Positions 37,636-47,089 are shown, counted from the first letter of the stretch. The stretch: DNA of 64,000 nucleotides from Novosphingobium huizhouense (GCF_020179475.1 NZ_JAILXZ010000001.1:62001-126000), one strand, 5' to 3'. Numbers and translations are program-made. The notes: generated from the letters alone by a model not told the origin.

Positions 37636-38850
37636 ATGAGCGAGCCAATGACGGGATCGCAGCTTTCGGACCAACAAGGGCGCGCGGGCACGCGTGCGAG
37701 CGGTGCATCCGGCCGGATGCACCACGTCGATGCGGCGCGGGCGCTGTTCCTTCTGCTCGGCATTCCCTTCCACGTCGGCATGATCGCGGTGTTCAACCGC
37801 GCGCCGGCGGTCCCCGGCTTCAAGCAGGCGGGCGCGATCGTCTTTTCGCTGACGTTCATCCATGCCTTCCGCATGTTCGCCTTCTTCATGCTGTCGGGCT
37901 ACTTCGCCGCGATGGTCCGCGAAAAGCGGGGCAAGCGGAGCTGGCTGGAAGACCGCCTGACCCGGCTCGGCTTCCCGCTCGTCGGCAGCCTGTTCACGCT
38001 GGGCGTGCTGCAGCACTTCTTCCACCAGGAACTGTTGGGCGAAACGCCCGGCGGCATCCACGGGCTGCCCCTCGCCTTCGATCACCTGTGGTTCCTGTGC
38101 GTGCTGCTCGCCTTCGTCGGCACGTTCTACCTCGTTCCGGTCGACCGCCTGCCGGCCGCCGGCAGCCGCTGGGGCAAGGCGATCGGCGAGGCGCTGTGCC
38201 TTTCCGGCAAGGGTTGGCTCTCGTTCCTTGCCCTGCTCGCGCTGTGGAGCCTCGGCCAGGGCGCGCTCGAAGACGTCCTGCCCCGCCAGCGCGCGTTCGA
38301 GATCGACCTGCTGTGGCAGTACCTGATGCACGCCCCGGCCTTTGCCATCGGCGTGCTCGCCTTCCGGCTGCGCGTGGGCGAGCGCCTGTTCGACCTGCCG
38401 GGGAGCCGCCTGCCGCTGCTCGCGGCCGCGCTCGTTCCGCTCTACCTCATGCTCGCCCCGCTGCTGCGCCCGGTGCTGGGGCTGTCGCGCGGGCTTTCGG
38501 CGGAATGGAACTTCATCGGCAACCTGATCGAATTGCCCACCGCGCTGGTGCTCTCGCTGCTCGCGCTGCGCCTGCTCGCCCGCGTGGCCGACCGGCCGAG
38601 CCGCACCGTCAGCTTCCTCGTCGATGGCGCGATGGCGATCTACCTGTTCCACATGGTCTTCGTGATCGCCACGGTCGCGTGGCTACCGCGCCTGCCGCTG
38701 ATCCCGGAAATCCAGTGGCTGGCAGGCTCGGCGCTTGTCCTCCTGCTTTCGCTCGCGGCGTTCCTCGCCGTGCGCGGCAATGCGGTGCTTGCGCTGATCT
38801 ATTGCGGCAAGCCGATCGCCCCGCGCGCACCGGCCGCCGCCCCCGCCTGA
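37636..38850 (+). CDS. acyltransferase 3 / OpgC-like membrane protein
   Basis: The 404-residue protein has about ten hydrophobic segments and the acyltransferase-3 N-terminal signature RMHHVDAARALFLLLGIPFHVGM, with RMFAFFMLSGYFAAMV and LPLAFDHLWFLCVLL. It resembles OpgC and related proteins that transfer acyl (often succinyl) groups to periplasmic glucans or other surface glycans. The acceptor is unknown, and no glucan synthesis genes are nearby. ATG 37636 precedes the conserved part. Confidence 0.85.
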   Translation: MSEPMTGSQLSDQQGRAGTRASGASGRMHHVDAARALFLLLGIPFHVGMIAVFNRAPAVPGFKQAGAIVFSLTFIHAFRMFAFFMLSGYFAAMVREKRGKRSWLEDRLTRLGFPLVGSLFTLGVLQHFFHQELLGETPGGIHGLPLAFDHLWFLCVLLAFVGTFYLVPVDRLPAAGSRWGKAIGEALCLSGKGWLSFLALLALWSLGQGALEDVLPRQRAFEIDLLWQYLMHAPAFAIGVLAFRLRVGERLFDLPGSRLPLLAAALVPLYLMLAPLLRPVLGLSRGLSAEWNFIGNLIELPTALVLSLLALRLLARVADRPSRTVSFLVDGAMAIYLFHMVFVIATVAWLPRLPLIPEIQWLAGSALVLLLSLAAFLAVRGNAVLALIYCGKPIAPRAPAAAPA

Positions 38851-39024
38851 GCCGGAACCGGCGATCCGCGCCGCCGGCAGGGGTTGCAATCGCCGCCAAA
38901 GTCGCTAAGGGCCACCGCTTCGCGCGCCGGCCGAGCCGATGCGGGGAATCGAAGAAAGCCGGAGGGGCCCCGCAATCCCGCGGATTAGCCAGCAATCGGT
39001 TACAGGAATGAAGGACGCGAAAGC

Positions 39025-39387
39025 ATGCCGCTTTACGAGCATGTGTTTCTGGCGCGCCAGGATCTGAGCCAGGCTCAGGTCGATGCGCTTGCCGCCACCG
39101 CCACCGAAATCGTCGAGAGCAACAACGGCAAGGTCACCAAGACCGAAACCTGGGGCCTCCGTTCGCTGGCCTACAAGATCCAGAAGAACCGCAAGGCGCA
39201 CTTCGTGATGCTGAACATCGAAGCGCCGGGCGATGTCATCGCCGAGCTGGAGCGCCAGACCCAGATCAACGAAGACGTGATCCGCTACATGACCGTCCGC
39301 GTCGACGAACATGAAGCCGGCCCGTCGGTGATGATGCGCAAGAACGACCGCGAGCGCACCCGCCGCCGCGAACGCGAAGGGGAATAA
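39025..39387 (+). CDS. rpsF: 30S ribosomal protein S6
   Basis: The 120-residue protein begins [22 protein letters not shown] and contains the S6 core [27 protein letters not shown], with a basic C-terminal tail [14 protein letters not shown]6 pairs with S18 on the 30S platform. It is first in rpsF-rpsR-rplI, with gaps of 3 and 12 bases, so the three are certainly co-transcribed. Confidence 0.98.
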   Translation: MPLYEHVFLARQDLSQAQVDALAATATEIVESNNGKVTKTETWGLRSLAYKIQKNRKAHFVMLNIEAPGDVIAELERQTQINEDVIRYMTVRVDEHEAGPSVMMRKNDRERTRRREREGE

Positions 39388-39390
39388 GAC

Positions 39391-39615
39391 ATGGCTCGTC
39401 CGTTTTTCCGTCGCCGCAAGAGCTGCCCGTTCTCGGGCAAGAACGCGCCCAAGATCGACTACAAGGACGTGCGCCTGCTCCAGGGCTTCATGTCCGAGCG
39501 TGGCAAGATCGTGCCGTCGCGCATCACCGCCGTTTCGGCGAAGAAGCAGCGTGAGCTGGGCCAGGCGATCAAGCGCGCCCGGCACATCGGCCTCCTGCCC
39601 TACATCGTGAAGTAA
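39391..39615 (+). CDS. rpsR: 30S ribosomal protein S18
   Basis: The 74-residue basic protein has the S18 segments [57 protein letters not shown]. It begins 3 bases after rpsF. The length and termini are typical. Confidence 0.98.
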   Translation: MARPFFRRRKSCPFSGKNAPKIDYKDVRLLQGFMSERGKIVPSRITAVSAKKQRELGQAIKRARHIGLLPYIVK

Positions 39616-39627
39616 GGAGCGCCAGAC

Positions 39628-40224
39628 ATGCAGATCATCCTGCTCGAGCGCATCGAGAAGCTGGGCACCATCGGCGACGAAGTCACCGTCAAGGACGGCT
39701 ACGCCCGCAACTTCCTGCTGCCCAACAAGAAGGCGCTGCGCGCCAACGAAGCCAACCGCAAGGTCTTCGAAGCCAACCGCGCCCGCATCGAGGCCGAGAA
39801 CGAAGCCCGCCGCGACGAAGCCAGCAAGGAAGCCGGCAACGTCGAGGGCAAGGAAGTCGTCCTCATCCGCGCCTCGTCGAACGCCGGCCAGCTCTATGGT
39901 TCGGTTTCGGTCCGCGACATCGTCGACGCGCTGGTCGAACAGGGCGCCAAGGTGACCAAGGCGATGATCGTGCTCGAACGCCCGATCAAGACCATCGGCG
40001 TGTTCGACGTCAAGGTTTCGCTGCACCCGGAAGTGGCGGTGACCGTCAAGGTCAACGTCGCCCGCTCGCCCGACGAAGCCGAACTGCAGTCGCAGGGCGT
40101 CGACGTCATGGCGGCGATGTTCGACACCGAGACCGGCGGCTTCACCGAAGCCTACGATCCCAATGCCGAACCGGGCGAAATCCCGGCCGAGCTTCTCGAA
40201 GGCGGCGAGGAAGCCGAAGCCTGA
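39628..40224 (+). CDS. rplI: 50S ribosomal protein L9
   Basis: The 198-residue protein has the N-terminal L9 domain [32 protein letters not shown], the long connecting helix and a C-terminal domain with [19 protein letters not shown]. It is longer than the 149 residues of E. coli because of an acidic C-terminal extension ([26 protein letters not shown]), a usual feature in alphaproteobacteria. It ends the operon before a strong terminator. Confidence 0.97.
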   Translation: MQIILLERIEKLGTIGDEVTVKDGYARNFLLPNKKALRANEANRKVFEANRARIEAENEARRDEASKEAGNVEGKEVVLIRASSNAGQLYGSVSVRDIVDALVEQGAKVTKAMIVLERPIKTIGVFDVKVSLHPEVAVTVKVNVARSPDEAELQSQGVDVMAAMFDTETGGFTEAYDPNAEPGEIPAELLEGGEEAEA

Positions 40225-40255
40225 CCGCTTCGCGCTGACACGGCAAGACATGAAG

Positions 40256-40284
40256 AGGGCGCTCCGCAAGGGGCGCCCTTTTTT
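40256..40284 (+). terminator. rho-independent terminator of rpsF-rpsR-rplI
   Basis: AGGGCGCTCC pairs with GGGGCGCCCT over GCAA and is followed by TTTTT. It begins about 30 bases after the rplI stop. Confidence 0.88.
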
Positions 40285-40432
40285 GCGCACAGACGTGCCG
40301 CGGCGGACCGGCACGCACCCACCGGCGCGCCAGGACGGTGCGTTTTCGGCTTGAGGCTGCGCCGCGGAGAGCCCAAGACGCGTGTGTTGAGCGGCGCCGG
40401 GGTATGACTGTCGTCGAGGGGGGACGACAAGT

Positions 40433-42535
40433 ATGACCTACGCGCGCTTCGGCAGCGAATTCGTGGCCAACCAGACGACGGCAGGAAGCCAGCAGCTCGG
40501 CGGGATCCTCGCGCTCGGCGGTGGAAAGTTCGCGGTCGAATACTATGACAGCAGCAATCCCCAGGCGCAGCACTACGATGTCCGCGTGTTCGACGGTGCG
40601 ACCGGCGGCGCCGAGACCAACCTCGGCAAGTCCGCGCCCGCGATCGTGCTCGCGGACGGACGGCTGGTCGAACTCGTCGTCGACGACGTCGCCTACGGCA
40701 AGATCAGCGCGCAGTTCCTGACCTCCTCCTTTGCCGCGAGCGGGAAGCCGGTCGACCTCGTCGTCGATCCGACCGGCGGGTTCTATCGCCTGATTTCGCC
40801 CGCCGCGGTCGCGCTCGGGAACGGGGGCTTCGCGATATCGCTCGCGCTCCAGCCGGTCGGTGGCTACACCACGCAGATCTACGCGCAGGTTTTCGATGCC
40901 GCAGGAAAGCCGGTCGGCTCGGGCGTCGAAGTCGGCGACGCCGGCATCAACGGCGAGAGCGACATGGCGGTCCTGTCGGACGGGCGCATCGCGGTGTTCA
41001 ACCACGATGCGCACCAGGTCAGCATATTCGCCGCCGATCTTTCGGGAACGCCGGCGGTTGTAACGATCGACACGACGCAGGCGCAAGGCTCCTCGATCCC
41101 CCTTGAGGCGAAGATCGTCGCCTTGAAGAACGGCGCCTTTGCCGTCGTGTGGGACGAGAACCTCTCCTCGGGCGGATACATCTCGATCGGCGCGCTGCAC
41201 GCCCAGGTTTTCGACGCAGCGGGCAAGGCGGCGAGCGAGGACATCGTCGTCAGCCCGACCGGCCCGGCCAAGGTCGATTCGTTCGACCTCGCCGCGCTGC
41301 CCAACGGCGATTTCGCGATTGCCTGGGCGAAGCGGATCGGCGACGGCTCGGACATCGCGCTGCGCACCTTCAATGCTTCGGGAGACGAGATCGGTCTCGA
41401 GCAGGTCGTCAACACCACCACCACCGGCCTGCAGTACAATCCCCGGATCGGTGTGCTCGCCAACGGCAGCATGGTGATCGGCTGGACCGACGCGAGCAGT
41501 TCCGCCGATCCGTTCGTGTCCGGCGATGTCCGCATGCAGGTCCTCGCCTCCCACGCAGGGCGGACCTACACCGGAACCGGGGGCGCCGACATGCTGACCG
41601 GCACGGGCAAGGACGACACGCTGATCGGGCTTGCCGGGAACGACGTGCTCGACGGCAGGGGCGGCTTCGACACTGTGAGTTATGCCGCGGCGGGCGCGGG
41701 GGTCGTCGTGTCGCTCGCGGCGACGGTCGCGCACGACACGATCGGCGCAGGGGTGGACAAGCTGGTCTCGATCGAGGGGCTGATCGGCTCGGCGTTCGAC
41801 GACCGGCTCGGCGGCAACAGCGCCGCCAACGTCCTGTCGGGCGGCGCGGGAGCCGACACCCTGCGGGGCCTTGGCGGCAACGACCGGCTGGAAGGTGGGC
41901 TGGGCAACGATACGCTCGATGGTGGCGCGGGAGCCGACCTGATGATCGGCGGGCGGGGCAGCGACACGTATTACGTCGACAACGCAGGCGACGTCGTGAT
42001 CGAATCGAGCTTTCGCGACCCCGTCAGCGGCAAGCCGCTGGGGGGCAACGACCGGGTCGTCTCTTCGGTCGATTACCGCCTTCCCGACCTGGTCGAAAGG
42101 CTGACGCTGACCGGATCGGCGGACCTTCACGCGTTCGGAAACGGCCTCGACAATGTCATCGTCGGCAACAGTGGCGACAATTTCATCTTCGGCGCCGGCG
42201 GCAGCGATCGCCTGACCGGCGGCGGTGGGGCCGATACGTTCGAGCTGATCCAGCTTGGCAGGGGCGCTCCCACCATCACCGACTTCACCCCCGGCACCGA
42301 TCACCTCGCGCTCAAGGCGTTCTTCGCGTTCTACGACCGCGAGGGGAGCACCTTGTCCGATGCCGAGCTGGCGTATGGCACCAAGGCCAGGACGCCGGAC
42401 CAGCACCTGATCTACAACGCCACGACCGGGACGCTGTTCTACGACCCGGATGGTTCGGGCGCGCAGGCGCAGTTTCGCATCGCCGTGCTCGAAAACCATG
42501 CCGACCTCCACGGCAGCGACATCGTGGTCATCTGA
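40433..42535 (+). CDS. RTX-type calcium-binding secreted protein
   Basis: The 700-residue protein has no N-terminal signal peptide. Residues 1 to about 375 contain repeated segments of the type AQVFDAAGKPVGSG with LANGGFAI-like strands, suggesting a beta-propeller or beta-sandwich array. Residues about 380-510 and 575-610 contain glycine-rich nonapeptides (GGAGADTLRG LGGNDRLEG, GLGNDTLDGG) that bind Ca2+. The C-terminal part (FYDPDGSGAQAQFRIAVLENHADL) is the usual type I secretion region. No type I exporter genes are in the window. Confidence 0.85.
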   Translation: MTYARFGSEFVANQTTAGSQQLGGILALGGGKFAVEYYDSSNPQAQHYDVRVFDGATGGAETNLGKSAPAIVLADGRLVELVVDDVAYGKISAQFLTSSFAASGKPVDLVVDPTGGFYRLISPAAVALGNGGFAISLALQPVGGYTTQIYAQVFDAAGKPVGSGVEVGDAGINGESDMAVLSDGRIAVFNHDAHQVSIFAADLSGTPAVVTIDTTQAQGSSIPLEAKIVALKNGAFAVVWDENLSSGGYISIGALHAQVFDAAGKAASEDIVVSPTGPAKVDSFDLAALPNGDFAIAWAKRIGDGSDIALRTFNASGDEIGLEQVVNTTTTGLQYNPRIGVLANGSMVIGWTDASSSADPFVSGDVRMQVLASHAGRTYTGTGGADMLTGTGKDDTLIGLAGNDVLDGRGGFDTVSYAAAGAGVVVSLAATVAHDTIGAGVDKLVSIEGLIGSAFDDRLGGNSAANVLSGGAGADTLRGLGGNDRLEGGLGNDTLDGGAGADLMIGGRGSDTYYVDNAGDVVIESSFRDPVSGKPLGGNDRVVSSVDYRLPDLVERLTLTGSADLHAFGNGLDNVIVGNSGDNFIFGAGGSDRLTGGGGADTFELIQLGRGAPTITDFTPGTDHLALKAFFAFYDREGSTLSDAELAYGTKARTPDQHLIYNATTGTLFYDPDGSGAQAQFRIAVLENHADLHGSDIVVI

Positions 42536-42541
42536 AAGGGC

Positions 42542-42576
42542 AGCGGGGCTTCTTCCCACGGTCATCGAGCCCCGCT
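42542..42576. terminator. hairpin after the RTX gene
   Basis: AGCGGGGCT (42542-42550) pairs perfectly with AGCCCCGCT (42568-42576). There is no T-run, and the amn start codon follows 12 bases later, so it may be an attenuating or translational element rather than a true terminator. Confidence 0.4.
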
Positions 42577-42588
42577 AAACCCGATGCG

Positions 42589-44025
42589 ATGCACGATATC
42601 GCCAAGATCCTCTCCGACCTGTCCCACGTCTACGCCCAGTCGGTGGCCCGGCTGCGCGAGGACATCGCGCGGTTTGCCGAAGACGGCGCGCTGCCGCCCG
42701 CCTCGCGCCGGCACGATGGCAGCTACTGCTATCCCGAGCTGCGCATCCGCCTGGCGAGCGAGCCCGACAACGTCTCGACCGGGCGCTCGTTCGGGCGGCT
42801 GACGCAGCGCGGCACTTATGCCTGCACCGTCACCCGGCCCGACCTTTTCGCCGACTACCTTGCCGAGCAGCTCGAGCTGATCTGCGGCGGCTACGAGGTC
42901 TCGGTCACCGTTGCCGCCTCGCGCCAGGAGATCCCCTTTCCCTACGTGCTCGACGGCGCCTCGGCGGCGCAGATCGGGAAGGTCACCCCGCAGGAGCTGG
43001 CGCGCCACTTCCCCGCGACCGAGCTTGCCCACATCGGCGACGAGATCGCCGACGGCGATTACCTCACCGGCGACGGCCCGCTGCCCCTCTCGCTGTTCGA
43101 CGGCCTTCGCACCGATTTCAGCCTCGCCCGCCTTGCCCACTATACCGGCACCCGACCCGAGGACTTCCAGAAGTACGTGCTCTTCACCAATTACCACCGC
43201 TACGTCGACGAGTTCGTCGACTGGGCCGCGCGCCAGCTCGACGGCGAAGCCTATGTCGCGCTGTCGGGCGCGGGCGGGCTCTACCTCGACGCCCACACCG
43301 ACGATGCCCGGGCGCGGCTGTCGGACACCGCCTGGCGGCGCCACCAGATGCCCGCCTACCACCTGATCGCGCCGGACAAGTCGGGGATCACGCTGGTCAA
43401 CATCGGCGTCGGCCCGTCGAACGCCAAGACGATCTGCGACCACTTGGCCGTGCTGCGGCCTGAGGCCTGGCTGATGATCGGCCACTGCGGCGGCCTGCGC
43501 CCCACGCAGAAGATCGGCGACTACGTGCTCGCCCATGCCTACTTGCGCGACGACCACGTGCTCGACCCCGTGCTGCCGCCCGAAATCCCGATTCCCGCCA
43601 TCGCCGAAGTCCAGGTCGCGCTGGCACAGGCGGCCGAGATGGTCAGCGGCAGCGGCGGCGCCGACCTCAAGACGCGGATGCGCACCGGCACGATCGTGAC
43701 CACCGACGACCGCAACTGGGAGCTGCGCATCTCGCAGACCGCCAAGCGGCTGAGCCTGTCGCGCGCAGTCGGCATCGACATGGAAAGCGCCACCATCGCC
43801 GGCCAGGGCTATCGCTTCCGCGTGCCCTACGGGACGCTGCTGTGCGTCTCGGACAAGCCGATCCACGGCGAGATCAAGCTGCCGGGCCAGGCCAACCGCT
43901 TCTACGAGGAGGCGATCGCCGGCCACCTCGCCATCGGCACGACCACCTGCGCGCTGCTCAAGGCGCAAGGCGCGCGGCTGCACAGCCGCAAGCTGCGCGC
44001 GTTCAACGAGCCGCCGTTCCGCTGA
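42589..44025 (+). CDS. amn: AMP nucleosidase
   Basis: The 478-residue protein has the N-terminal AMP nucleosidase domain (YCYPELRI, GRSFGRL) and a C-terminal nucleoside-phosphorylase-like catalytic domain (NIGVGPSNAKTICDHLAVLRPEAWLMIGHCGGLRP; RAVGIDMESATIAGQGYRFRVPYGTLLCVSDKP). It hydrolyses AMP to adenine and ribose-5-phosphate. ATG 42589 gives MHDIAKILSDLSHVYA; another ATG 5 bases earlier is out of frame. Confidence 0.94.
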   Translation: MHDIAKILSDLSHVYAQSVARLREDIARFAEDGALPPASRRHDGSYCYPELRIRLASEPDNVSTGRSFGRLTQRGTYACTVTRPDLFADYLAEQLELICGGYEVSVTVAASRQEIPFPYVLDGASAAQIGKVTPQELARHFPATELAHIGDEIADGDYLTGDGPLPLSLFDGLRTDFSLARLAHYTGTRPEDFQKYVLFTNYHRYVDEFVDWAARQLDGEAYVALSGAGGLYLDAHTDDARARLSDTAWRRHQMPAYHLIAPDKSGITLVNIGVGPSNAKTICDHLAVLRPEAWLMIGHCGGLRPTQKIGDYVLAHAYLRDDHVLDPVLPPEIPIPAIAEVQVALAQAAEMVSGSGGADLKTRMRTGTIVTTDDRNWELRISQTAKRLSLSRAVGIDMESATIAGQGYRFRVPYGTLLCVSDKPIHGEIKLPGQANRFYEEAIAGHLAIGTTTCALLKAQGARLHSRKLRAFNEPPFR

Positions 44026-44067
44026 CGCGGCTGCGGCGAATCGCGACGCCGCGGTGGCCCAGCGGCG

Positions 44068-44093
44068 CCAAGTTGACACAGTTGACACAGTCC
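44068..44093 (+). repeat. double AGTTGACAC repeat, copy 2
   Basis: AGTTGACACAGTTGACAC with flanking CCA and AGTCC. It consists of two identical tandem 9-mers. Confidence 0.65.
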
Positions 44094-44158
44094 CGGGAGG
44101 AAAGGCGCGGGGCTGTGGCGCGGGTTGCGACGGCCGCTTGCCGGTGCGTCGGGAGAGC

Positions 44159-44184
44159 GCAAGTTAACACAGTTGACACGGTCC
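44159..44184 (+). repeat. double AGTTGACAC repeat, copy 3
   Basis: AGTTAACACAGTTGACAC followed by GGTCC, exactly 90 bases downstream of copy 2 and in the same orientation, with one changed base in the first 9-mer. Confidence 0.65.
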
Positions 44185-44287
44185 TGCGCAAAAACCGGGG
44201 GCTTGCGCCGGGCGCGGTCATAGCATTGATTTTCAGAGAAAATTCGAGGTCCTGCAGCGAACCCGGACGAGGAGCCCCCCACCCCCG

Positions 44288-44359
44288 GCCCCTCCCCGCC
44301 GGGGAGGGGGGAAGTCAGGTGCGCGCCCTCCCCGCCGGGGAGAGAGGAAGTCGAGTGCG
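44288..44359. repeat. direct repeat of a CCTCCCCGCCGGGGAG palindrome
   Basis: Two near-identical units of about 36 bases (44288-44324 and 44325-44359). Each contains the palindrome CTCCCCGCCGGGGAG followed by a GGAAGTC segment and GTGCG. Confidence 0.65.
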
Positions 44360-44487
44360 TGATCGCAGGGCGCGCGCGGTGGAGCATGCGCGCATAATGC
44401 CCTGCTTGTCCGATGTAGGACAGCGCGTCCGGTCGAAGCGCAGCCCGGTCGTCCCTCCCCGGGCACCCCCGGGAGCGGGTCTTGCGT

Positions 44488-45075
44488 TCAGCGCGAGGCG
44501 GCGCTGGCGAGCTGGGGCGCGCGGCCGGGGGTGAAGGCTTCGCTGCCGATCGTGTCGAGCGCGAGGCCGAAGCTCTTGACCACGAGCGCGAAGACCGAGG
44601 GCTTGATCCCTTCGCCGGTGACGACGTCCCAGGTCATGTTGACCGACTTGTCCTCGCCCACCGAGACCGCGCCGAAGCGGTTGTCGCGGACGAAGGCGGC
44701 CGCCTTCTGGGCATCGAACGGCCGGTCGGGCACGAAGCTCGCGTTGAACTGGAGCGACTGGCAGCCTTCATGGGTGATCTCGTTGCAGTCGTAGAACACG
44801 ACCTGCGTGCGCCAGCCGCCGATGTCGGCCTTGACCAGCGGATCGCCGGAGGAATCGGCGACCAGCTGGGCTTCGTGACCGAGGCTTTCGAGCGCCGCGA
44901 CGACGCTTTGCGGCTGCATCGCCGAGACGGTGACGGGCGCGCTTTCGGCGACGCTGCGGGGTGCGGGAACGGGAACTGCGGCAGGCTCGGCTGCATGGGC
45001 GGCGAAGGGCAGCACCAGGGCGCCGGACGCAATGAGCCTGCAGATCGAGTCGATGGTCGACTTCATCAGGGGCAT
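44488..45075 (-). CDS. secreted YbjN-domain protein
   Basis: The 195-residue protein has a signal peptide (to about residue 28, FAAHAA) and a YbjN-like domain: VVAALESLGHEAQLVADSSGDPLVKADIGGWRTQVVFYDCNE, then SLQFNASFVPDRPFDAQKAAAFVRDNRFGAVSVGEDKSVNMTWDVV. The cysteine pair in DCNEITHEGC could form a disulfide. YbjN proteins are poorly characterised stress-related proteins; a periplasmic location is implied here. MKST at 45066 is an alternative start. Confidence 0.8.
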   Translation of the reverse strand: MPLMKSTIDSICRLIASGALVLPFAAHAAEPAAVPVPAPRSVAESAPVTVSAMQPQSVVAALESLGHEAQLVADSSGDPLVKADIGGWRTQVVFYDCNEITHEGCQSLQFNASFVPDRPFDAQKAAAFVRDNRFGAVSVGEDKSVNMTWDVVTGEGIKPSVFALVVKSFGLALDTIGSEAFTPGRAPQLASAASR

Positions 45076-45117
45076 CCTCGAATTTTTTTATTGTGCCCCC
45101 AGCGTCTCACAAACGAA

Positions 45118-45155
45118 GGGGCGCGGCAAGCACCTTGATCGGCCTGCCGCGCCCC
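45118..45155 (-). terminator. hairpin downstream of the M2 peptidase gene
   Basis: On the minus strand GGGGCGCGGCAG (45155-45144) pairs with CTTGCCGCGCCCC (45130-45118), followed by TTCGTTT. It starts 27 bases after the peptidase stop codon. Confidence 0.6.
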
Positions 45156-45181
45156 ACCGGAACGTTGAATTTACGGGACTT

Positions 45182-47008
45182 TTACCAGCCGCAGTCCTTG
45201 CCCTTGTTCTGCGCGGCAAGCCACTTCTGCAGCGGCGCGAAGTAGCGAATCATCGCCCCGCCGCTCATCTCGCGGCTGCCGGTGAAGACCTCGAGCGCAT
45301 CGGGCCAGGGCTTGGAGGCGCCCATCGACAGCATCGCGTCGAGCTTCCTGCCCACTTCCTTGTTGCCGTAGAAGCTGCAGCGGTGGAGCGGACCCTTCCA
45401 GCCCGCCTGCTTGCACGCCGCCTCGAAGAACTGGAACTGCAGCACGCGGGCAAGGAAGTAGCGCGTATAGGGGACGTTGCCGGGAATGTGGAACTTCGCG
45501 CCCGGATCGAAGGCATCGGCGCCGCGCTCGGCCGGCGGCACGAGGCCCTGGTACTTGAGCCGCATGTCATTCCATGCGGATTCGTAGTTCGCGGGCTTGA
45601 TCGAGCCGTCCATCACGCCCCAGCGCCAGCGGTCGATCAGCAGGCCGAAGGGCAGGAAGGCGACCTTGTCCATCGCCTGGCGCAGCAGCAGGCCGGTGTC
45701 CTTGGACGCCGGCGGCACCTTGGCGCGATCGAGCAGGCCGATCTGGACGAGGTATTCAGGCGTGATCGACAGCGCGATGAAATCGCCGATCGCCTCGTGG
45801 AAGCCGTCGTTGGCGCCGTTGAGGTAGAGCGTGTCCTGCTTGTTGTAGGCGCGCTGGTAGTAGTTGTGGCCAAGCTCGTGGTGGATCGTGGTGAAGTCGT
45901 CGCCGTTCACCTTGATGCACATCTTGATGCGCAGGTCGTCCTTGTTGTCGATGTCCCAGGCCGAGGCGTGGCAGACGACTTCGCGGTCCTGCGGCTTCAC
46001 GAACTGCGAGCGCTGCCAGAAGCTGTCGGGCAGTGGCGCGAAGCCGAGCGAGGAATAGAAGTTCTCGCCCGCCTTGACCATCTTCGTCGCATCGTAGCCC
46101 TTGGCCTTGAGCAGTTCGCCGACGTCGTAGCCGATGTCACCGGCGCCCGCCGGCGCGACGATGTCGTAGATGTTGCCCCATTCCTGCGCCCACATGTTGC
46201 CGAGCAGGTCGGCGCGGATCGGCCCGGTCTTCGCCTGCACGGCATCGCCGTACTTCTCGTTGAGCTTGGTGCGGGTGTAGCAATGCAGCTGCTCGTAGAG
46301 CGGCTTCACCTCGCCCCAAATCTTCTCGGTGAGCGCGGCGAAGGCTTCGGGCGTCATGTCGTAGTTCGAGCGCCACAGCGCGCCGGTATCGGCAAAGCCC
46401 AGTTCGGCGGCGCCGGCGTTGGAGATTTCCATCATCCGCGCGTAGTCGGCCTTCATCGGCTTGCCGACGTTGTCGTGCCAGCTGAGCCACATCTCCTTGA
46501 GCTCGTCCGGGTTGCGGTTCTCGCCCATCGCCGCTTCGATGTCGCTGCCGTTGATCGGCTGCCCCTTCAGCGTGCCCTTGCCCTTGCCGTACATGCCCTG
46601 GATGCGCGCCTGGAGCGTGGCGAATTCCTCGGCCGCGCCGGGCGTGGTCGGCGCAGGCGACGTGATCTGCGTGCGCATGATCGTCAGCTTGCGCGCAAGC
46701 TCGGGCGAAATGCCGCCGGCCCTCGCGTAATCGGCAGCCTGCTTGGCCTGCGCGACCTGGAGCTTGTTGATCGAGGCGTTGGATTCGGCGGCGAGCGCCT
46801 CGGTGTCGTCGGTGATGTAGGTCTCGTAGATCCACTCGTTGCGGCCGGCGCGCACCGTCGCGTCGTAAAGCTCCTGCTCGGCCGACTTCACCCAGTCGGG
46901 CGCCGACGTCGGAGCGGGCGCCGCAGCGGAGGGGGGCGCGCTTTGCGCGGCGGCGGGAACGGCAAGGCTCGCCGCGGCGAGCGCGAGCACGGAAACGAGC
47001 GACTTCAT
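45182..47008 (-). CDS. M2-family metallopeptidase (ACE-like dipeptidyl carboxypeptidase)
   Basis: The 608-residue secreted protein has a signal peptide (MKSLVSVLALAAASLAVPAAAQ). Its zinc site is H-E-x-x-H in TTIHHELGHNYYQ, with the third ligand Glu in GANDGFHEAIGDFIALS. Other angiotensin-converting-enzyme features are RVLQFQFFEAACKQAGW and WAQEWGNIYD. Bacterial M2 enzymes release C-terminal dipeptides from peptides in the periplasm. ATG 47008 begins the signal peptide; an upstream in-frame start adds only MPLGSVS. Confidence 0.93.
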   Translation of the reverse strand: MKSLVSVLALAAASLAVPAAAQSAPPSAAAPAPTSAPDWVKSAEQELYDATVRAGRNEWIYETYITDDTEALAAESNASINKLQVAQAKQAADYARAGGISPELARKLTIMRTQITSPAPTTPGAAEEFATLQARIQGMYGKGKGTLKGQPINGSDIEAAMGENRNPDELKEMWLSWHDNVGKPMKADYARMMEISNAGAAELGFADTGALWRSNYDMTPEAFAALTEKIWGEVKPLYEQLHCYTRTKLNEKYGDAVQAKTGPIRADLLGNMWAQEWGNIYDIVAPAGAGDIGYDVGELLKAKGYDATKMVKAGENFYSSLGFAPLPDSFWQRSQFVKPQDREVVCHASAWDIDNKDDLRIKMCIKVNGDDFTTIHHELGHNYYQRAYNKQDTLYLNGANDGFHEAIGDFIALSITPEYLVQIGLLDRAKVPPASKDTGLLLRQAMDKVAFLPFGLLIDRWRWGVMDGSIKPANYESAWNDMRLKYQGLVPPAERGADAFDPGAKFHIPGNVPYTRYFLARVLQFQFFEAACKQAGWKGPLHRCSFYGNKEVGRKLDAMLSMGASKPWPDALEVFTGSREMSGGAMIRYFAPLQKWLAAQNKGKDCGW

Positions 47009-47089
47009 CGAAACACTCCCCAAGGGCATCGGCGCCGGGCTCTCCCGCGCGGCGCTACCTGTCCTTGGTTAACCGGTGCCTTCCCGAGG

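Larger units (their letters stand above)
44026..44487. other. 462-base gene-free region rich in repeats
   Basis: This interval between amn and the convergent YbjN-like gene holds two copies of the AGTTGACAC double repeat and a directly repeated palindrome (44288-44359). Between them is a short A/T-rich stretch (44222-44245). No convincing gene is visible on either strand. Confidence 0.6.

Noticed and set aside
40142..42565. 807-codon open frame antisense to the RTX gene
   Set aside because: Periodic Asp/Gly codons of the RTX repeats give an open antisense frame; its translation is a mirror of the repeats and has no ribosome-binding site or domain.
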